Positions 1 to 11,625 of a stretch of 64,000 bases of DNA are shown here, piece by piece. The notes beneath the pieces were generated by a model. The model had not been told where the DNA came from, did not search any database, and was given only the letters and a program-made list of their open reading frames with translations. Every line of letters begins with the position of its first letter. Within the stretch, counting starts at the first letter, position 1. This DNA is from Sphagnum compactum. Taxonomy: Eukaryota; Bryophyta; Sphagnopsida; Sphagnales. The DNA is taken from positions 13,822,271-13,886,270 of the forward strand of contig OZ234499.1 of the NCBI GenBank assembly GCA_965153455.1, read 5' to 3'. The position numbers and the translations under genes are program-made.

Positions 1-530
1 GAGAACCCCCAATTTGGATTTTTCAATTTTCCATAATTCAAGGTTTTAAAAAAGAATTAATCGCTATATTTCTATACTGGTCTCAAGTAGGTAGCCAAAA
101 ATTATATGAGGATGTTTTGTTTCTTTTTTTAAAATTAGAAAATCATATATGTTATAGCCATATTTGGCTAGATCTTCGTATGGTTGATCGCCATTTTGGT
201 TACAGGATATGAATTGGTGCTCAACATGACAGCAACAACAGAGCCCCAAATTGTTGCTGAGGTAATAGCTAATATTCTCTTTGTACCATTTATTTTCTGG
301 GTATTGCATGTTAATTGTAAACTTGGTAGTTTTGGCTATTGAAAAATATTCAAACTTATTTTATAAAATAGATCAAACATTTTAAATAAAATAATTTCAA
401 ATTTCCTTGTTTGTTTTTTAAATATTTCCAGATTTTTTTGGGAGGGCCTAATTTATTATTATTGCTGAAATGTTTGCAAGAAATATACCTCCAAACTAAA
501 AATAAACGATAAATTCTCATGTCCTTATGA
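1..530. other. left-edge spacer upstream of invertase
   Basis: AT-rich sequence with no convincing plus-strand exon. Short minus-strand frames show no recognisable motif. If the invertase has an additional 5' exon encoding a signal peptide or vacuolar leader, it is not visible here and would lie to the left of the window. Confidence 0.5.
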
Positions 531-3500
531 ATGGGTTCTTTGTTGCCTGGTATACACACGGTCCAGGAGAGTGAGGATCTGCAGCAGAAGCATAAGCACC
601 AGCGACACAGAACTTCATTCCATTATCAGCCAGCCAAGAATTGGATGAATGGTGAGCACCCAAACAGAAATTGCTTCATGATACCGTAGTACCTTAGCCA
701 GTTGAACAAGAATGATTAATTAATTTTGACAATTCAATTTCAATAGATGGTATAGTCCCAAATATTTCATCAGATTCTTTATTTTCCTTCAGAAAGAAAA
801 AAATTCTGAAAATTTCAACATTTCTGAAAATAATATGATTACTGTCGAACTAGCCCAGGTACTATGGTAGTACTTGTCTTTAAGATCCTTGAGAACATTT
901 TTTTTTCCACAAATTTCTTAGCTCAGAACTTAAAAATCTGGTGCAAAGTAATTAATTACTAACGACTGTTTTGGGCTTGCGGTGTGGGTATGTGGGGATT
1001 GGTGTGGGATATATGGAATTGCTTTCAAATCTGCAACAGATCCTAATGGTAAAGTTTCCCTCCTGATCACTTGCTCACATTTCTTCTACCAATCCCCCCC
1101 TTCTTGCTATTTTGGGCAAGTCTTGCTCAATCAACATTTCCCCAAAATCAAAGGGGCCTTACTTCCCAGTTTTCATTATGTTTTGCGGGTTTTCATGATT
1201 ATGATCTGCAACAATGCTGTATGATTTTTTTTAAAAGTCCCAGGGATTTTTGTGGGTTCATAGTAAAGTGTTTTGCATTCTACAGGTTCTTTGGAGAGAC
1301 TAACTTAATTTTACAATTGTATTTGGCTTTGTGTGTGTGTGTGTGTGTTTTTGCAGCTCCCATGTACTACAAGGGATACTATCATTTGTTCTACCAATAT
1401 AACCCTCATGCAGCAGTGTGGGGCAACATCACTTGGGGTCATGCTGTCTCTGAAGATCTCATTCACTGGCGGTATTTGGAGGATGCATTGGAACCCGATC
1501 AGTGGTATGATGCCATGGGGGTATGGTCAGGATCAGCTACCATCGACAATGATGGCATCCCCTTCATTCTCTACACAGGTAAGCTCAAGGCCAATTTCTG
1601 TTCCTGTTTTCTGTTTCTAGGATTGTTATCCTAATCCTATCTTGGAGTAAAAACTGTGTTTTTGAGCCTTTTGCTGCGTCCTATTTCTCTTCCACCTTTT
1701 GGTAAAGATCACAAACACAATTGTACATGTTGATTGGGAGGCTGTTATGACCTTGGCTTGAGCTAATATCAGTTTGTGGTGAAGTGCTTTTTGTAGCCCT
1801 GATGCAAAGTAGTTATGAGGTTTGAATCTCAACATGTGCTTGCAAGATGGTACCCACCCACCGTGTTCAAGATGGTGTCACCCACCCACCATGTGCATGC
1901 AAGATGGTACTGGGTACTCACCATCATTTAGTGTGTGCTTTAAGAATCTAATCGTTGGGTTTCTGTGGTGTTAGGTGGATCGGGTAGGGTGGAGCATATT
2001 TCAGAGCAATTGCAATGTATGGCAGTGCCTGCAGATCCCACAGACCCACTTCTGAGAAAGTGGGTGAAAGTGGCCAATAATCCTATCATCGCAAGACCTC
2101 TAGATGTTGGTGAGCAGGACTTCAGGGATCCATCAACTGCATGGCAGCAGTCGGATGGTACTTGGATTTTTACAGTTGGTGCAAAGAGAGGGAGTACAGG
2201 AGTTGCGCTGCAGTACAGGAGCAAAGATACAAAGAATTGGGAGTTGGAAGAGAAGCTGTTGCATTCTGGCAATTCACATGGAATGTGGGAATGTGTTGAT
2301 TTCTTCCCAGTTCATTATGATACACCAACAACAACAACAGTCCCTTTGGGGGACACTCAAAAATACATCTTCAAAATTAGCCTCTTTGATGAGAAGCAGG
2401 ACTACTATATTGTTGGCACATATGATGAACTTGCTCAGAAATTTAGCCCTGACCATCCAGACCATGATATTGGACTTGGATTCCTTTTAGACTATGGTTC
2501 CTATTATGCCTCCAAATCATTTTTTGACCCTGTGAAGAATCGACGTATTATGTGGGCATGGGTGCCTGAATCTTGCACACAAGAAATGGACATTCAGAAG
2601 GGTTGGTCATCTGTTTTGGTAAGATATCACCATGATCTCCCTCTCTGGTTTCTATTGAGTTTGCAACAACACTTCAGCTTCAAAGATTATGTGAGTTTTT
2701 GGGTGAGATTTTAGTAAGGGTTTTCTCAAATTGGGTTTATGTGTTGTCTTTCCACATTTGCAGGGAGTTCCAAGGACTCTTGTGCTGGAGAGAAAGACAG
2801 GTGGTGCCAATCTCATTCAGTGGCCCATTGAGGAAACTGATTCTTTGAGGGGTTGCAAGATATCACAGACAGATGTCAAGCTAGATGCAGGTGCTATTGT
2901 GGAAATCAAGGGTGCTGCAGGTGACCAGGTGAGCACCAAGGTTTAGAGTTGAAGGACCTTTTCCCATCTCATCTGAATGGTCAAGGGACACTGTAAGCTT
3001 GGGATTGGGTTTAGGGTTAAGGGTTTATAGTCATAGTTTGTGGCAAATGATAGTGGAAGGATTTCCAAGAAAATACCAAGTGCAATTTGAGGTTGAACAA
3101 TTATTACATATTTGATTAAATTTGTTTGTAAGCCCAGGATTGTCATGGTTTGCAGCAGATTGATTTTGAAAGAGTTTTCAAGAATTTTTTTAAATAAGTG
3201 GATTTTTCACATTTTGAGGGTTGTAACAGTAATTCTCTGTTTGTAATGAAAAATGGTCTGTGTGCAGTTGGATGTTGAGGTAGTTTTCGATTACCCAGAT
3301 GTATCAAGTGTGCAAGCTGCAGATGAAGCTAAATTCAACAATGGGTTTAGTCAAGCTGGGTATGCAAATCAGGGGATTTTTGGGCCTTTTGGCCTGCTTG
3401 TCTTAACAGACGAGAACTTCCAAGAGCAAACAGCTGTGTTTTTCTACATTGTACACTCAAAAGATGGTCAATGGACCACAAGGTTTTGCAACGACCAGAG

Positions 3501-4300
3501 CAGGTATGATAAAAGAGTCTAAACGACAGTACTATACTTCCCTGTGATGCTTCTCCATCAGCCAATGTTCAGATTTTTTGCAACCAAAATACACTTGTGA
3601 AATATATCCTGTCATTACGATTTAGGGTTGATAAATACTGAGAAATTGGAAGAGCATGCTAAGTTTGGGCATTTTTTTTCTGCAGATCATCTTTACTAGC
3701 TGGCATCAACAAACCAATATGTAGCGGTGATGTAAAGGTTTTACCCACAGAAGATTTTTTGGCACTCCGTGTACTTGTGAGATTCTTCCTGCCTTCTCAT
3801 GTTGAGAATTGTTGAGGTTTCATTCAGTAGTTACAATAATGGAGAGGTTTGCAGCTGCAGCGTGGGATAAGTGCAGACAAATTTGCAAACCATATTTTAA
3901 ACCAAATACTGAAGCTTTTTTTGTATTTGAAATTTAACTGTGTTTCTTTTCTATCCATAAAATAGTCACCAATTTGACAACTTTGTTGACAAATTTAGCA
4001 CCAATGCATTTGAGTTTTTCAGAAAAGATTTGTGTAAGTTGGATTCTTCCTAAAGAAAAACTATCCAATGTGCAGTTCCAAAAAACAACTAGTTTTTTTC
4101 TTAATGTGGTTCAGGTGGACCGATCTATAGTGGAAAGCTTTGTGCAAGGTGGGCGTATGACCATCACCTCAAGAGTGTATCCAAGTGTGGCTGTTGACAA
4201 GCTCGCAAACCTCTATCTCTTCAACAATGGACTCACACCCATCAATGTGCGGAGCATTGCTGCCTATCCAATGACACGGGTTGCAATGTATGCAATTTAG
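531..4300 (+). CDS. soluble (vacuolar-type) acid invertase, GH32 beta-fructofuranosidase
   Basis: Hydrolyses sucrose to glucose and fructose, normally in vacuole or apoplast. Eight exons: 531-651, 1040-1048, 1357-1578, 1975-2618, 2764-2928, 3268-3503, 3686-3776, 4115-4300. All have GT-AG borders and the total is 1,674 nt, 557 aa. The nucleophile motif WMNDPN spans exons 1-3, with exon 2 the classic 9-nt plant invertase mini-exon. Further motifs are [14 protein letters not shown] (transition-state Asp) and MWECVDFFP (acid/base Glu). The V after WEC is typical of vacuolar isoforms; cell-wall isoforms usually have P. The C-terminal beta-sandwich includes [19 protein letters not shown]. The ATG at 531 follows an in-frame TGA at 528. 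The N-terminus is short (about 40 aa before NDPN) and has no hydrophobic leader, so a further 5' exon could exist: an AG at 565-566 could serve as acceptor. Otherwise the enzyme may be mis-targeted. Family assignment is very secure; the start is not. Confidence 0.93.
1040..1048 (+). other. 9-nt invertase mini-exon (DPN)
   Basis: Flanked by AG at 1038-1039 and GT at 1049-1050. With one G from exon 1 and one passed on to exon 3 it encodes Asp-Pro-Asn, the catalytic nucleophile tripeptide. It is one of the smallest exons known in plants and is a family hallmark. Confidence 0.93.
1831..1925. repeat. short minisatellite in invertase intron 3
   Basis: About three imperfect copies of a roughly 30-bp unit built on CAAGATGGT followed by CACCCACC. 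It lies wholly within the intron between exons 3 and 4. Confidence 0.7.
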
Positions 4301-6774
4301 GCTAATGCACATCAAATGCCCCTTCCCTTTCTCTTCATCCAAAAAGATGGCCTTGTAATTGTGCATAGATTTACCTCCTTGATGGGGTGATTTACACTAA
4401 ATGGCACCTACCCAATTTCTGGTCACTTTCCAGTTATACTCCAAATGAGGATCAAACAGGGATTTGAGGGTTGAACTAGGGCCCAAAGACAGGATAATTT
4501 TTACAGATGTCTTCATTGTTTTCGAGATTTTTTTTGGGATGATGTTTTAGGGTGGCAACTTCATGGATGGCTGGGAATGCTGGCCATGCATCCATCATTT
4601 GCATTTGATTTATTCTCTTACGGTAGCAATTATTTGTTTTTAGTGATCCTCATATTGCACTCACATTGGGTGCAAAAATCCTTGCTCCATTTGTAGAACA
4701 ATCACCATCTCTAGACATGTACAATAGTGCTATCTTACCCAATTGAATTGAACATTTACTATGAGTTCCTTATTTGGGACAACCTTGTTGCCTTCCCTTC
4801 TCTTGCCGATAAGAGGGTAGTTAGTGAGCTCTGTGGCTTTCTTTCATCATCATAGCACTCATGGTGCCATGGTGTGTGTTGTAACTGGTCACATTCAATT
4901 AGACACTTCAGTTTTTAAGATCTCATTACTAATGATTTTGTTGTGTCGCCTTGCTCTTATGATTCTTTAAAGTTGATGATTATAAAAGTTTTCCTTCTTC
5001 CTTACGGTTGATTTGAAAACCATGGAAAGATCATGAAACAAACTTGGATGCTTGTCTAGGTTCTTCTATCTTATGTTTGTGTTACCTCTTACTAGGTATC
5101 ACGAAGATTAGGGCGGTTCAAGGTTTGATGATCCTGGTGCAATAATCAATTATTTGAAATCTCCACGGGATTGCAAATGAAATGTGTGATTATTTAATGT
5201 CAATGATTCAAAGGTCTCTCTTTGTCAACCCCAAAGTGAAAGGATTCAATAAATGATTAAAATATCAGGAGGTAAGTGGAAAAATCATTCTTGTGTTCAA
5301 AGCTTCATTCTTGATGATCGCATAATCTGCACTTTAAATCATTGATTATTTGAATGAGACAATCAACCTTGAAGCTTCCTGTCTTTTGTTTTGAAAAATT
5401 ATTTTACTATAACGTTGGGTGTGTTGTACGTACTCTATCAAAACTAATTGCATGTCAAAGTGTCCATGTTTTATTAGTGCTTTTGCAAACAATGATGTAT
5501 ATTTTGGTTTAGGCGTTATGAATTAGTTGTGTTTCATTTTACATTACATTGCTTGTTAATGTAAAACAAACGACTTCCAATGGATAAGACAAAGTAGATG
5601 GCATGAACATTTGACATGAGTAACTTGATTGGCAACATATCAAAAATCAAGCGGTTGACGTTTCAATCAATCTTGTTAAAGGTCAAAAAACTTATTACAT
5701 GAAACTTAGTACAAGAAATTTAGTACAAGAAATTTAGTATAGGAAAATCAATCACTACCAGATTTGATTACTGGGGTTTTGTTACCAATTTTCCTACTAT
5801 TGATTTTCTTCTATTATGAAGTTTATTATTGAAATAAGTTTTATATTTTTTAGTACTAAAACTTTAGTGATAAGACTTTAAAGCAACTAAGCATGAGCAA
5901 AATCCAACAATTTTTCCAAGTCATAATTGTAGAATGTGATTTGGAGGATTAGAAAAAGATGAAAAAATATTTATTGCTTTGGAAAATATTAAATGAAGAG
6001 AAAAAACCATTATGTGAAAGACTCGAATCAGTCCAAAAAACTACAGCCCTTTGAAATCTAAATGAATTCAAAATGGATCACCCCCACTTTCTTGATAGTA
6101 CACTTGATAATGCACTTATTGGATCACCAATTCCATTTTGGTGAAATCTAATTAGTGTACAATCAAGTGTACTACTAGGGTAGATAGGCCGGTGAGTGAA
6201 CACTTATGAAGTCAAGTGAGGTCAAATTGTCACACATTGTTCCTTTGATTCTGAAGCTCAAAGAACACTTTTAGCATTCCGCATAGTGCTTCCAATAATC
6301 TTTCAATTCTATAAAGGAATGGGCGAGATATGGGGTGTTTGGTTTAAGGGGGTTTAGTGTTTGGTGGTGGATGATTTAAAACAAATTAAGATTTCAAGCT
6401 TAAGATCTATGATGGTTGCATGTTTGCCCCTAGAATACATAGAAGTTTTGTAAAGCCTTAGTTGCCACACCCATCAGGTTTTAAATCATTCAAAACAAAC
6501 TCAAAATGGTGAAGATATGGGGTTGAAACTGAAAGAGGGGTCTAGAGTTATTTTTTCAAAAAAATTGAAGCAAACTATCACTCATCCTCTTCTTGTGTTT
6601 TGTGTGTTACTCCTTTACTTCTGATGCTCAAAGAACAGTTGTAGCTCTCTAGATTGCGCATCTGATGATAGAAAAATCACTGAATTTGGCTAAGGAAATA
6701 GAAAAATGTTGAAAAATACTAGATGATAAGTACATGTTTGGTGATGGATGGTTCTACCCTACCATGGTAAAAAC
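4301..6774. other. gene-free AT-rich spacer downstream of invertase
   Basis: No exon-like frame or family motif found. The first few hundred bases probably hold the invertase 3' UTR. A 12-bp inverted repeat, TAGTACACTTGA at 6096-6107 and its complement at 6163-6174, is the only structure noted. A short GAAATTTAGTA duplication lies near 5710-5740. Confidence 0.5.
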
Positions 6775-7200
6775 CAATGTTGGCTAGTTGTTGAGTTTTG
6801 ATCTATCAAGCCAGTTACCAACTGGCTATTAATAACCTACTAACAAGTTATTGATTTTTGGATAGTCAATTAAATTGATGACCATTTGGTATTAATTTAA
6901 AAATCTAACTAATCATCCAAGTAGGTTATCAATATCTTTTAAATAATTAAAAATATTTTTTAATATTTTTAAAAAATTTAACCCCATAATCAATGTATAA
7001 ATGATAGGTTAGTTGGCAATTCTCAATCAATTATTTAATAACCTACCCTTATGCATAACCAACAACTATTACTCAAATATTCTTTCAAACTTATCCAACA
7101 TCCAATTTTTTTTGATATTGATAATCTATGTTGTCCCAAAAAATATTCAAAAAAAAAACTTACCCAATGGTTATTAAAAATCAATAATTGGCCAACATTA
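6775..7200. mobile_element. inverted-repeat (MITE-like) element
   Basis: The outer 25 bases at 6775-6799 match the reverse complement of 7177-7201 at about 20 of 25 positions, around the core AATGTTGGC. The interior is AT-rich, has no coding capacity and contains a perfect palindrome AGCCAGTT/AACTGGCT near 6809. No clean target-site duplication was found. The TIR core recurs at 9470 and 62654-62685, so this is probably one member of a dispersed family. Confidence 0.5.
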
Positions 7201-8030
7201 GTAATAACCAATGTTGTGTGTGTAAATGGTTTAGGACTTACATTTTTGTGTAAGTGTAAATAATGAAATTTATTTAGACTTTGTGTAAGTGTTTAATATT
7301 CTCATATGATTAGTATGATTTTACAACCATGTAAATTAGTGTAAGTGTAAAACAATGTTCAAAAATGTAATTTCTATGTGGGGAGGGGGGAGAATTTCAT
7401 AATGTTTTTGGTGATAGGCCAACCAAATGGCCCATTGCAAAAAATAAAACAAATATACAAATTAAAAAATAAATAATTGAAAAACAATCAAAACATTTGT
7501 GCTTTGGAATGCACTGAAACTAATAAAATAAAATAATATGAATCATAATAATTACAATATGTACCTAAGCTCTTGTAAAAGCTACAATAAGTAGTACTCA
7601 ATAATTATTGAATATTATTCATAAAAGTAATAAAAGTTGTATTTAGGCAATGAACTATGACAAAATGTGCATTCAAGACATTTTCTGGAATAACATCACC
7701 ATAGTCCCATATTGGTAGAAATTGCTAATGTTTGGAGAATATCAAAACATCATGATGTTTTGTGAAGGGCCCAATCAAGATGACCCATTATGAAAAAAAA
7801 AATTGAGCTTTGGGATGCACCCACAACTAATTAATATGAATTTGCAAGAAAGTATGATCATTAAACCTATATAATATATATACTTACACTTACATGCTTC
7901 AAAACATTTACATGGACATGTAAATGTATTTGACAAATATTGACATTGTCTTTGTATAAGTGTAAAAAGTTCAAACATGTAAATATAAATGATTTACACT
8001 TACACCAGATTTACATGCCATATATATGAC

Positions 8031-9014
8031 CAAGCCTCCTTAAGTTCGGAAATCGCACGAATGTACGATTCCGATGTTTTTTCGGGCACCTACTGCCCCT
8101 AAAGGCGTGCGATTCGTGCACTAGTATATTAACTATGGGTTAAGGTTCTCCCCAATCTTATTATTAACCACTGCTACTGGAGATAATAAAAGGCAGTCAG
8201 TCTTCTTCTACAACTAATAACAACTAATAACCGGCAGCAGAAGAAGAAGAAGACAAGACAACGAGGTGCTAATTCCCTTCTTGGAGTGCCATCTCGTTGA
8301 AGGTTTGTCGCAACTTCTCAAGCTGCTTCGAGTGCAATATGCCTTCCAGAAATAAGCTTGTGAGTACAGAACGATGATCATCCTTCTCGTAGTTGATGGT
8401 CGAGAAATCAGCCTCCACAGTCGCTGTTCCAGGCATAACGCTGGCCAAACCGGCTGCAAAGCGAAGCATGTAGGGGAAACGATTACCGAGTGGCCGCCAT
8501 GCTTTCCCAAAATCAGAGTCTTCGCTTCCTTTCGTCAGGGCTGCCTTGAGGTTTGAATCCCGGGATATCAATCGCACAAGCTGCTCAAACTCGTTGCTAA
8601 TGACTTCCTCGACAATAGTTCCCAGAAAAGAATGCCTCAGCCTCTCCTCGTGTTCAAACAATAACTCCGTAAACTCGATAGTTGAAAGTCCTGCGATCTC
8701 AAGTGGCAGTACTGGAGGAGCAACGTCGGTCTTCTCTCGGTTTCTTGCGTCATGCTCAGCAACTATAGCGGCGACTGAGTACATAGCTTGAACATAGACT
8801 CGAGAAACATCCCTAGTGACCTCTTCCAAATCATCAGCTTGGAGTCGATTTGCCATGGACATCGGCGATGAATCATTAAATTGGCCGCCAAGACATTTCG
8901 AATCCTACAGTTTGTTACAGAAATCTATGTGTACGAAAATAGGTGAATTGCGGATTTCCTAAATGCGTGCAATGCACGCAAAAAGAGGCCCGTGCACGAA
9001 TCTAAGGAGGCCTG
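8031..9014 (-). mobile_element. short hAT transposon with intact TIRs and 8-bp target duplication
   Basis: Ends are CAAGCCTCCTTAAGTTCG and (complement of right end) CAGGCCTCCTTAGATTCG, matching at 15 of 18 positions. Both are flanked by the identical 8-mer TATATGAC at 8023-8030 and 9015-9022. Eight-base duplications and CAGG-like ends are diagnostic of hAT elements. Subterminal CGTGCRAT/ATCGCACG-type motifs occur at 8053, 8106-8121, 8964-8978 and 8990-8999 and are candidate transposase-binding sites. The element is visibly more GC-rich than its surroundings. It encodes one minus-strand protein with the hAT C-terminal dimerisation region and lacks room for a full transposase. Confidence 0.88.
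8269..8862 (-). CDS. truncated hAT transposase, C-terminal dimerisation domain (197 aa)
   Basis: Intact frame inside the 984-bp hAT element, with ATG at 8862 about 150 bases from the right terminus. The N-terminal 130 residues are acidic and helical with no recognised motif. The C-terminal third (FPYMLRFAAGLASVMPGTAT, then VEADFSTINYEKD and LEGILHSKQ) is a divergent hAT dimerisation domain: ATVEADFS stands where most families have the ASSAxxERxFS signature. The BED zinc finger and the RNase H-like catalytic core of a full-length (about 600-800 aa) transposase are absent, so it cannot catalyse transposition itself. It could only dimerise or compete. The frame shows no stops, suggesting recent insertion or selection. 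Confidence 0.75.
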   Translation of the reverse strand: MSMANRLQADDLEEVTRDVSRVYVQAMYSVAAIVAEHDARNREKTDVAPPVLPLEIAGLSTIEFTELLFEHEERLRHSFLGTIVEEVISNEFEQLVRLISRDSNLKAALTKGSEDSDFGKAWRPLGNRFPYMLRFAAGLASVMPGTATVEADFSTINYEKDDHRSVLTSLFLEGILHSKQLEKLRQTFNEMALQEGN

Positions 9015-9050
9015 TATATGACTATTGACACTTACATGCACAACATTGGT

Positions 9051-10121
9051 AAAAACTAATGTCATGCAAGTCTATTGTTTGCTCCTTGGTATGTAAAGTA
9101 ATAATATAAAATGTAAAGTAAGTGACTCAAGGTGTGGGCACTCTTAAAGCAAGTGTCTTAAGATGAGAGGCAATAAGTAGTCAATACTTGTCAGCTTTAC
9201 ACATTGTCAAGAACACAAGGAAGGTTATCAATTATCATCTTGTCTAGACTGGTGTTGGGCAGCTCTTGACTTTCATGAAAAACCTTATGTTCAGGTTTGC
9301 AGAAAAAATTGAACCTAGAATTTTGTTTTGGGTCCAATTCTTTAAAAAAAAACAAAATCCTGATTTAGGTTTTGGTTTCGGTTCTAAAAATCAGACCCAA
9401 TTCCAGTTCCATTTTTTCTAACTAAAACCAGAACTGGTGTTCTAACTTCTAACCTGTCAAATTAGGTACCTGGCCAACATTGGTTTGGTCTTTGGACTTG
9501 CATTTCAAGACTGTTCCTTCATGTGTGTTTTTTCACATTGTAACACAAAACACAAAAAGTGCCCCATCTGGCCCTGCATTTGGGGAATGTCCCTCTTGTT
9601 CAATACAAGTAGGTATAAGATCCCTCCAGCCCTTATGGAATAGGTTTAATTCTTTACTAGAGGATACTCAATGACAAATTAAAGTATTAATGATTTAAAT
9701 GTAATCATATGGGGCACAATGATTTTTTGGAGAAAAACTTGGAATAAAGTGTTTTTTCAACAAAACAAATTGTCATTTTCATGAAATTAAAAAATCGAAA
9801 CAAGAAACACAATTGGAGCAGTATGAAGTTATGCGGAATCTTTTTGAAAAAGGAGATGCTTGTTCTCCTGAATTTAAATGTCCAAATTGTTCTTGAAAGA
9901 TGGCATGTGTGTTCAAATTTGTTAAGGTGTATCAAAAATTTTGTCATTGTATCCTTTTTTTTTTTATAGTCCTTTACCTCATCTTATTTTACCATACCCA
10001 AAATAGAAAATGAATGATATTGATGGAATTTAGAATCATGGTGATCTAAGAGAGTGAATTGTAAAACATCAAAATATTACAATATATTTATAAATCATAA
10101 GTGATTCACATATTCATATGG
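9051..10121. other. gene-free spacer between transposons
   Basis: AT-rich. Contains an isolated GGCCAACATTGG-type motif at 9471-9482 that matches the TIR core of the 6775-7200 element. A 64-codon plus-strand frame at 9480-9674 shows no recognisable motif and is not called as a gene. Confidence 0.45.
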
Positions 10122-10489
10122 GTGTTTAAACCAATGTTGTGTGGGTAAGTGTAAATAGCCGTATATACAACATGTAAATGGCATGTATGATTTACACTTA
10201 CATGCAATATAAAAAAAATCATATACACTTACACTTACCCATCACACAAGTATATAGATTCATTATACACTTACACAATGGTGTGTGTGTGTGTGTTTTT
10301 TTTTTGTTGCACGTAAAAGCCGTATATATACATATCAGGATTAAGGTTCCCCTTTTAGGGTTTAGTGTTTGTAGTCATTTAGGTTACTGTAATGTGTAGT
10401 CTCTCAACAAAGTTGGGAGTTGAAAGTTGAAAGCTCCAACTCGAGTGCCACTTTGCACTCACCTTTATCAACTCACCACCCACTTCAGG

Positions 10490-11625
10490 TGAGCAAGACA
10501 TTCACACCTTGCACTCACTCCCCCATTGTCACCTTGTTCCCCTTCTTTTCTTTTTCTTTTTTTTTGTGAGCAAACATTGTGTGTACTGTGTACCAAAGTT
10601 GTTTTGTTCCCCTTTTGTTTTTTTATGTTTGCAAGGAAGGGAGGTGGGAGCACATTGGTTAAAGCAAGAACACCATTGCCTTCGATTCTTTAAGCTCGGT
10701 TTTAGTTGAGCAAGAAGGCTCACTTTTATTCCCCCCTTGTGGGCTCCCCTTCTTTTATTTCCTAGTTGGTGTGTTGTGTGTATCAAGGTCATCTTGTTCC
10801 CCTTCTTTTTTTTCTTGTTTGCAGGGGTGGGAACACGTTGATTTTCAAGCTTGAACTTTGAGTGAGCATTTACGCCCCCTTGTTGTGCTTTTGTTGTGTC
10901 CATGTTCTTCCCATGTCTATGTGTCTACAATCTTGTGTTTTTTGTCCACACCTTTGCATGTTTTTTGGGCCCCAAGAGTTTTGTTCCCTTTCTTTTATTT
11001 CTTGTTTGCAAAGGTCGGAATATAGTGGTTGAAGTAAGAGCACCATCACCCAAGCTTCTTCAAGCTCAAGCTTCAAGTGAACACCCCTGCCCCATGTTTG
11101 TGTTCTTCTTGTGTCCATATTCTTCCTATGTTTGTGTGTGTGTAATCTTGTGTTTTATGTATGCCTTCACATTTTTTTGGGCCCTTGGAGTTTTGCTCCC
11201 CTTCTTCTATTTCCTTTTCCCAAAGGTGGGAATGTGGTGGTTAAAATAGGAGCACCATCACTGAAGCTTCTTTGAGCTCGAACTTTAGGTGAACATTTCC
11301 ACCCCTTATTTATGTTTTTTTTGTGTCCATGTTCTTCCCGTGTTTGTGTGTGCAATCTTGTGTTTCTATATGCACCTTTGCATGTTTTTTGGTCCCCTTT
11401 TTTAATTTCCTATTTACAAGGGCGGGAGTGCAATGGTTGAAGTAGGAGTGCCATTGCCCAAGTTTTTCCAAACTCAAACTTCAAGTGAATACCTTCATCC
11501 CTTGTCTGTGCTTTCTTTATGTCCACATTTTTCTCGTGTTTGTGTATTGTGTTTCTATGTGCACCTTCACATGTTTTTTAAGTTTCGAAGTTTTGTTCCT
11601 TTTTTTATTTGCGAGGGTGGATTAT
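10490..11625. repeat. tandem repeat, about six diverged copies of a 185-212-bp unit
   Basis: Each unit carries a TTTTGTTCCCCTTCTTTT-like pyrimidine block (near 10606, 10794, 10982, 11194, 11394 and 11590). This is followed by a GGTGGGA...TGGTTGAAGTAGGAGCACCAT-like segment and a TTCAAGCTCAAGCTTCAAGTGAACA-like segment, approximately. Spacing is 184-212 bp. Overlapping 80-150-codon frames here follow the repeat and look like by-products of it. Confidence 0.75.

Larger units (their letters stand above)
7207..9050. mobile_element. non-autonomous inverted-repeat element with TTACACTTACA subterminal arrays, interrupted by a hAT insertion
   Basis: The left end ACCAATGTTGTGTGTGTAA and the inverted right end at 9031-9050 (complement ACCAATGTTGTGCATGTAA) are near-identical. 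The similarity extends outward to about 7194 and 9064. The left arm carries repeated GTGTAAGTGTAA; the right arm (7870-8020 and 9028-9050) carries the same motif inverted. Removing the nested element at 8031-9014 and one target duplication leaves roughly 850 bp with no gene. Subterminal motif arrays of this kind are typical of hAT superfamily elements, but the superfamily here is an inference. Confidence 0.55.

Noticed and set aside
1814-1832. GGTTTGAATCTC, resembling a tRNA B box
   Set aside because: No A box or cloverleaf-forming sequence at the right distance, and it lies in an invertase intron. Similar hits at 8550 and 63392 also failed.
8214-8510. 98-codon minus-strand frame overlapping the hAT protein
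   Set aside because: Shadow of the 197-aa transposase fragment in another frame.
10529-11118. Lys-rich minus-strand frames of 80-124 codons
   Set aside because: They repeat with the 200-bp tandem unit and reflect its pyrimidine blocks.
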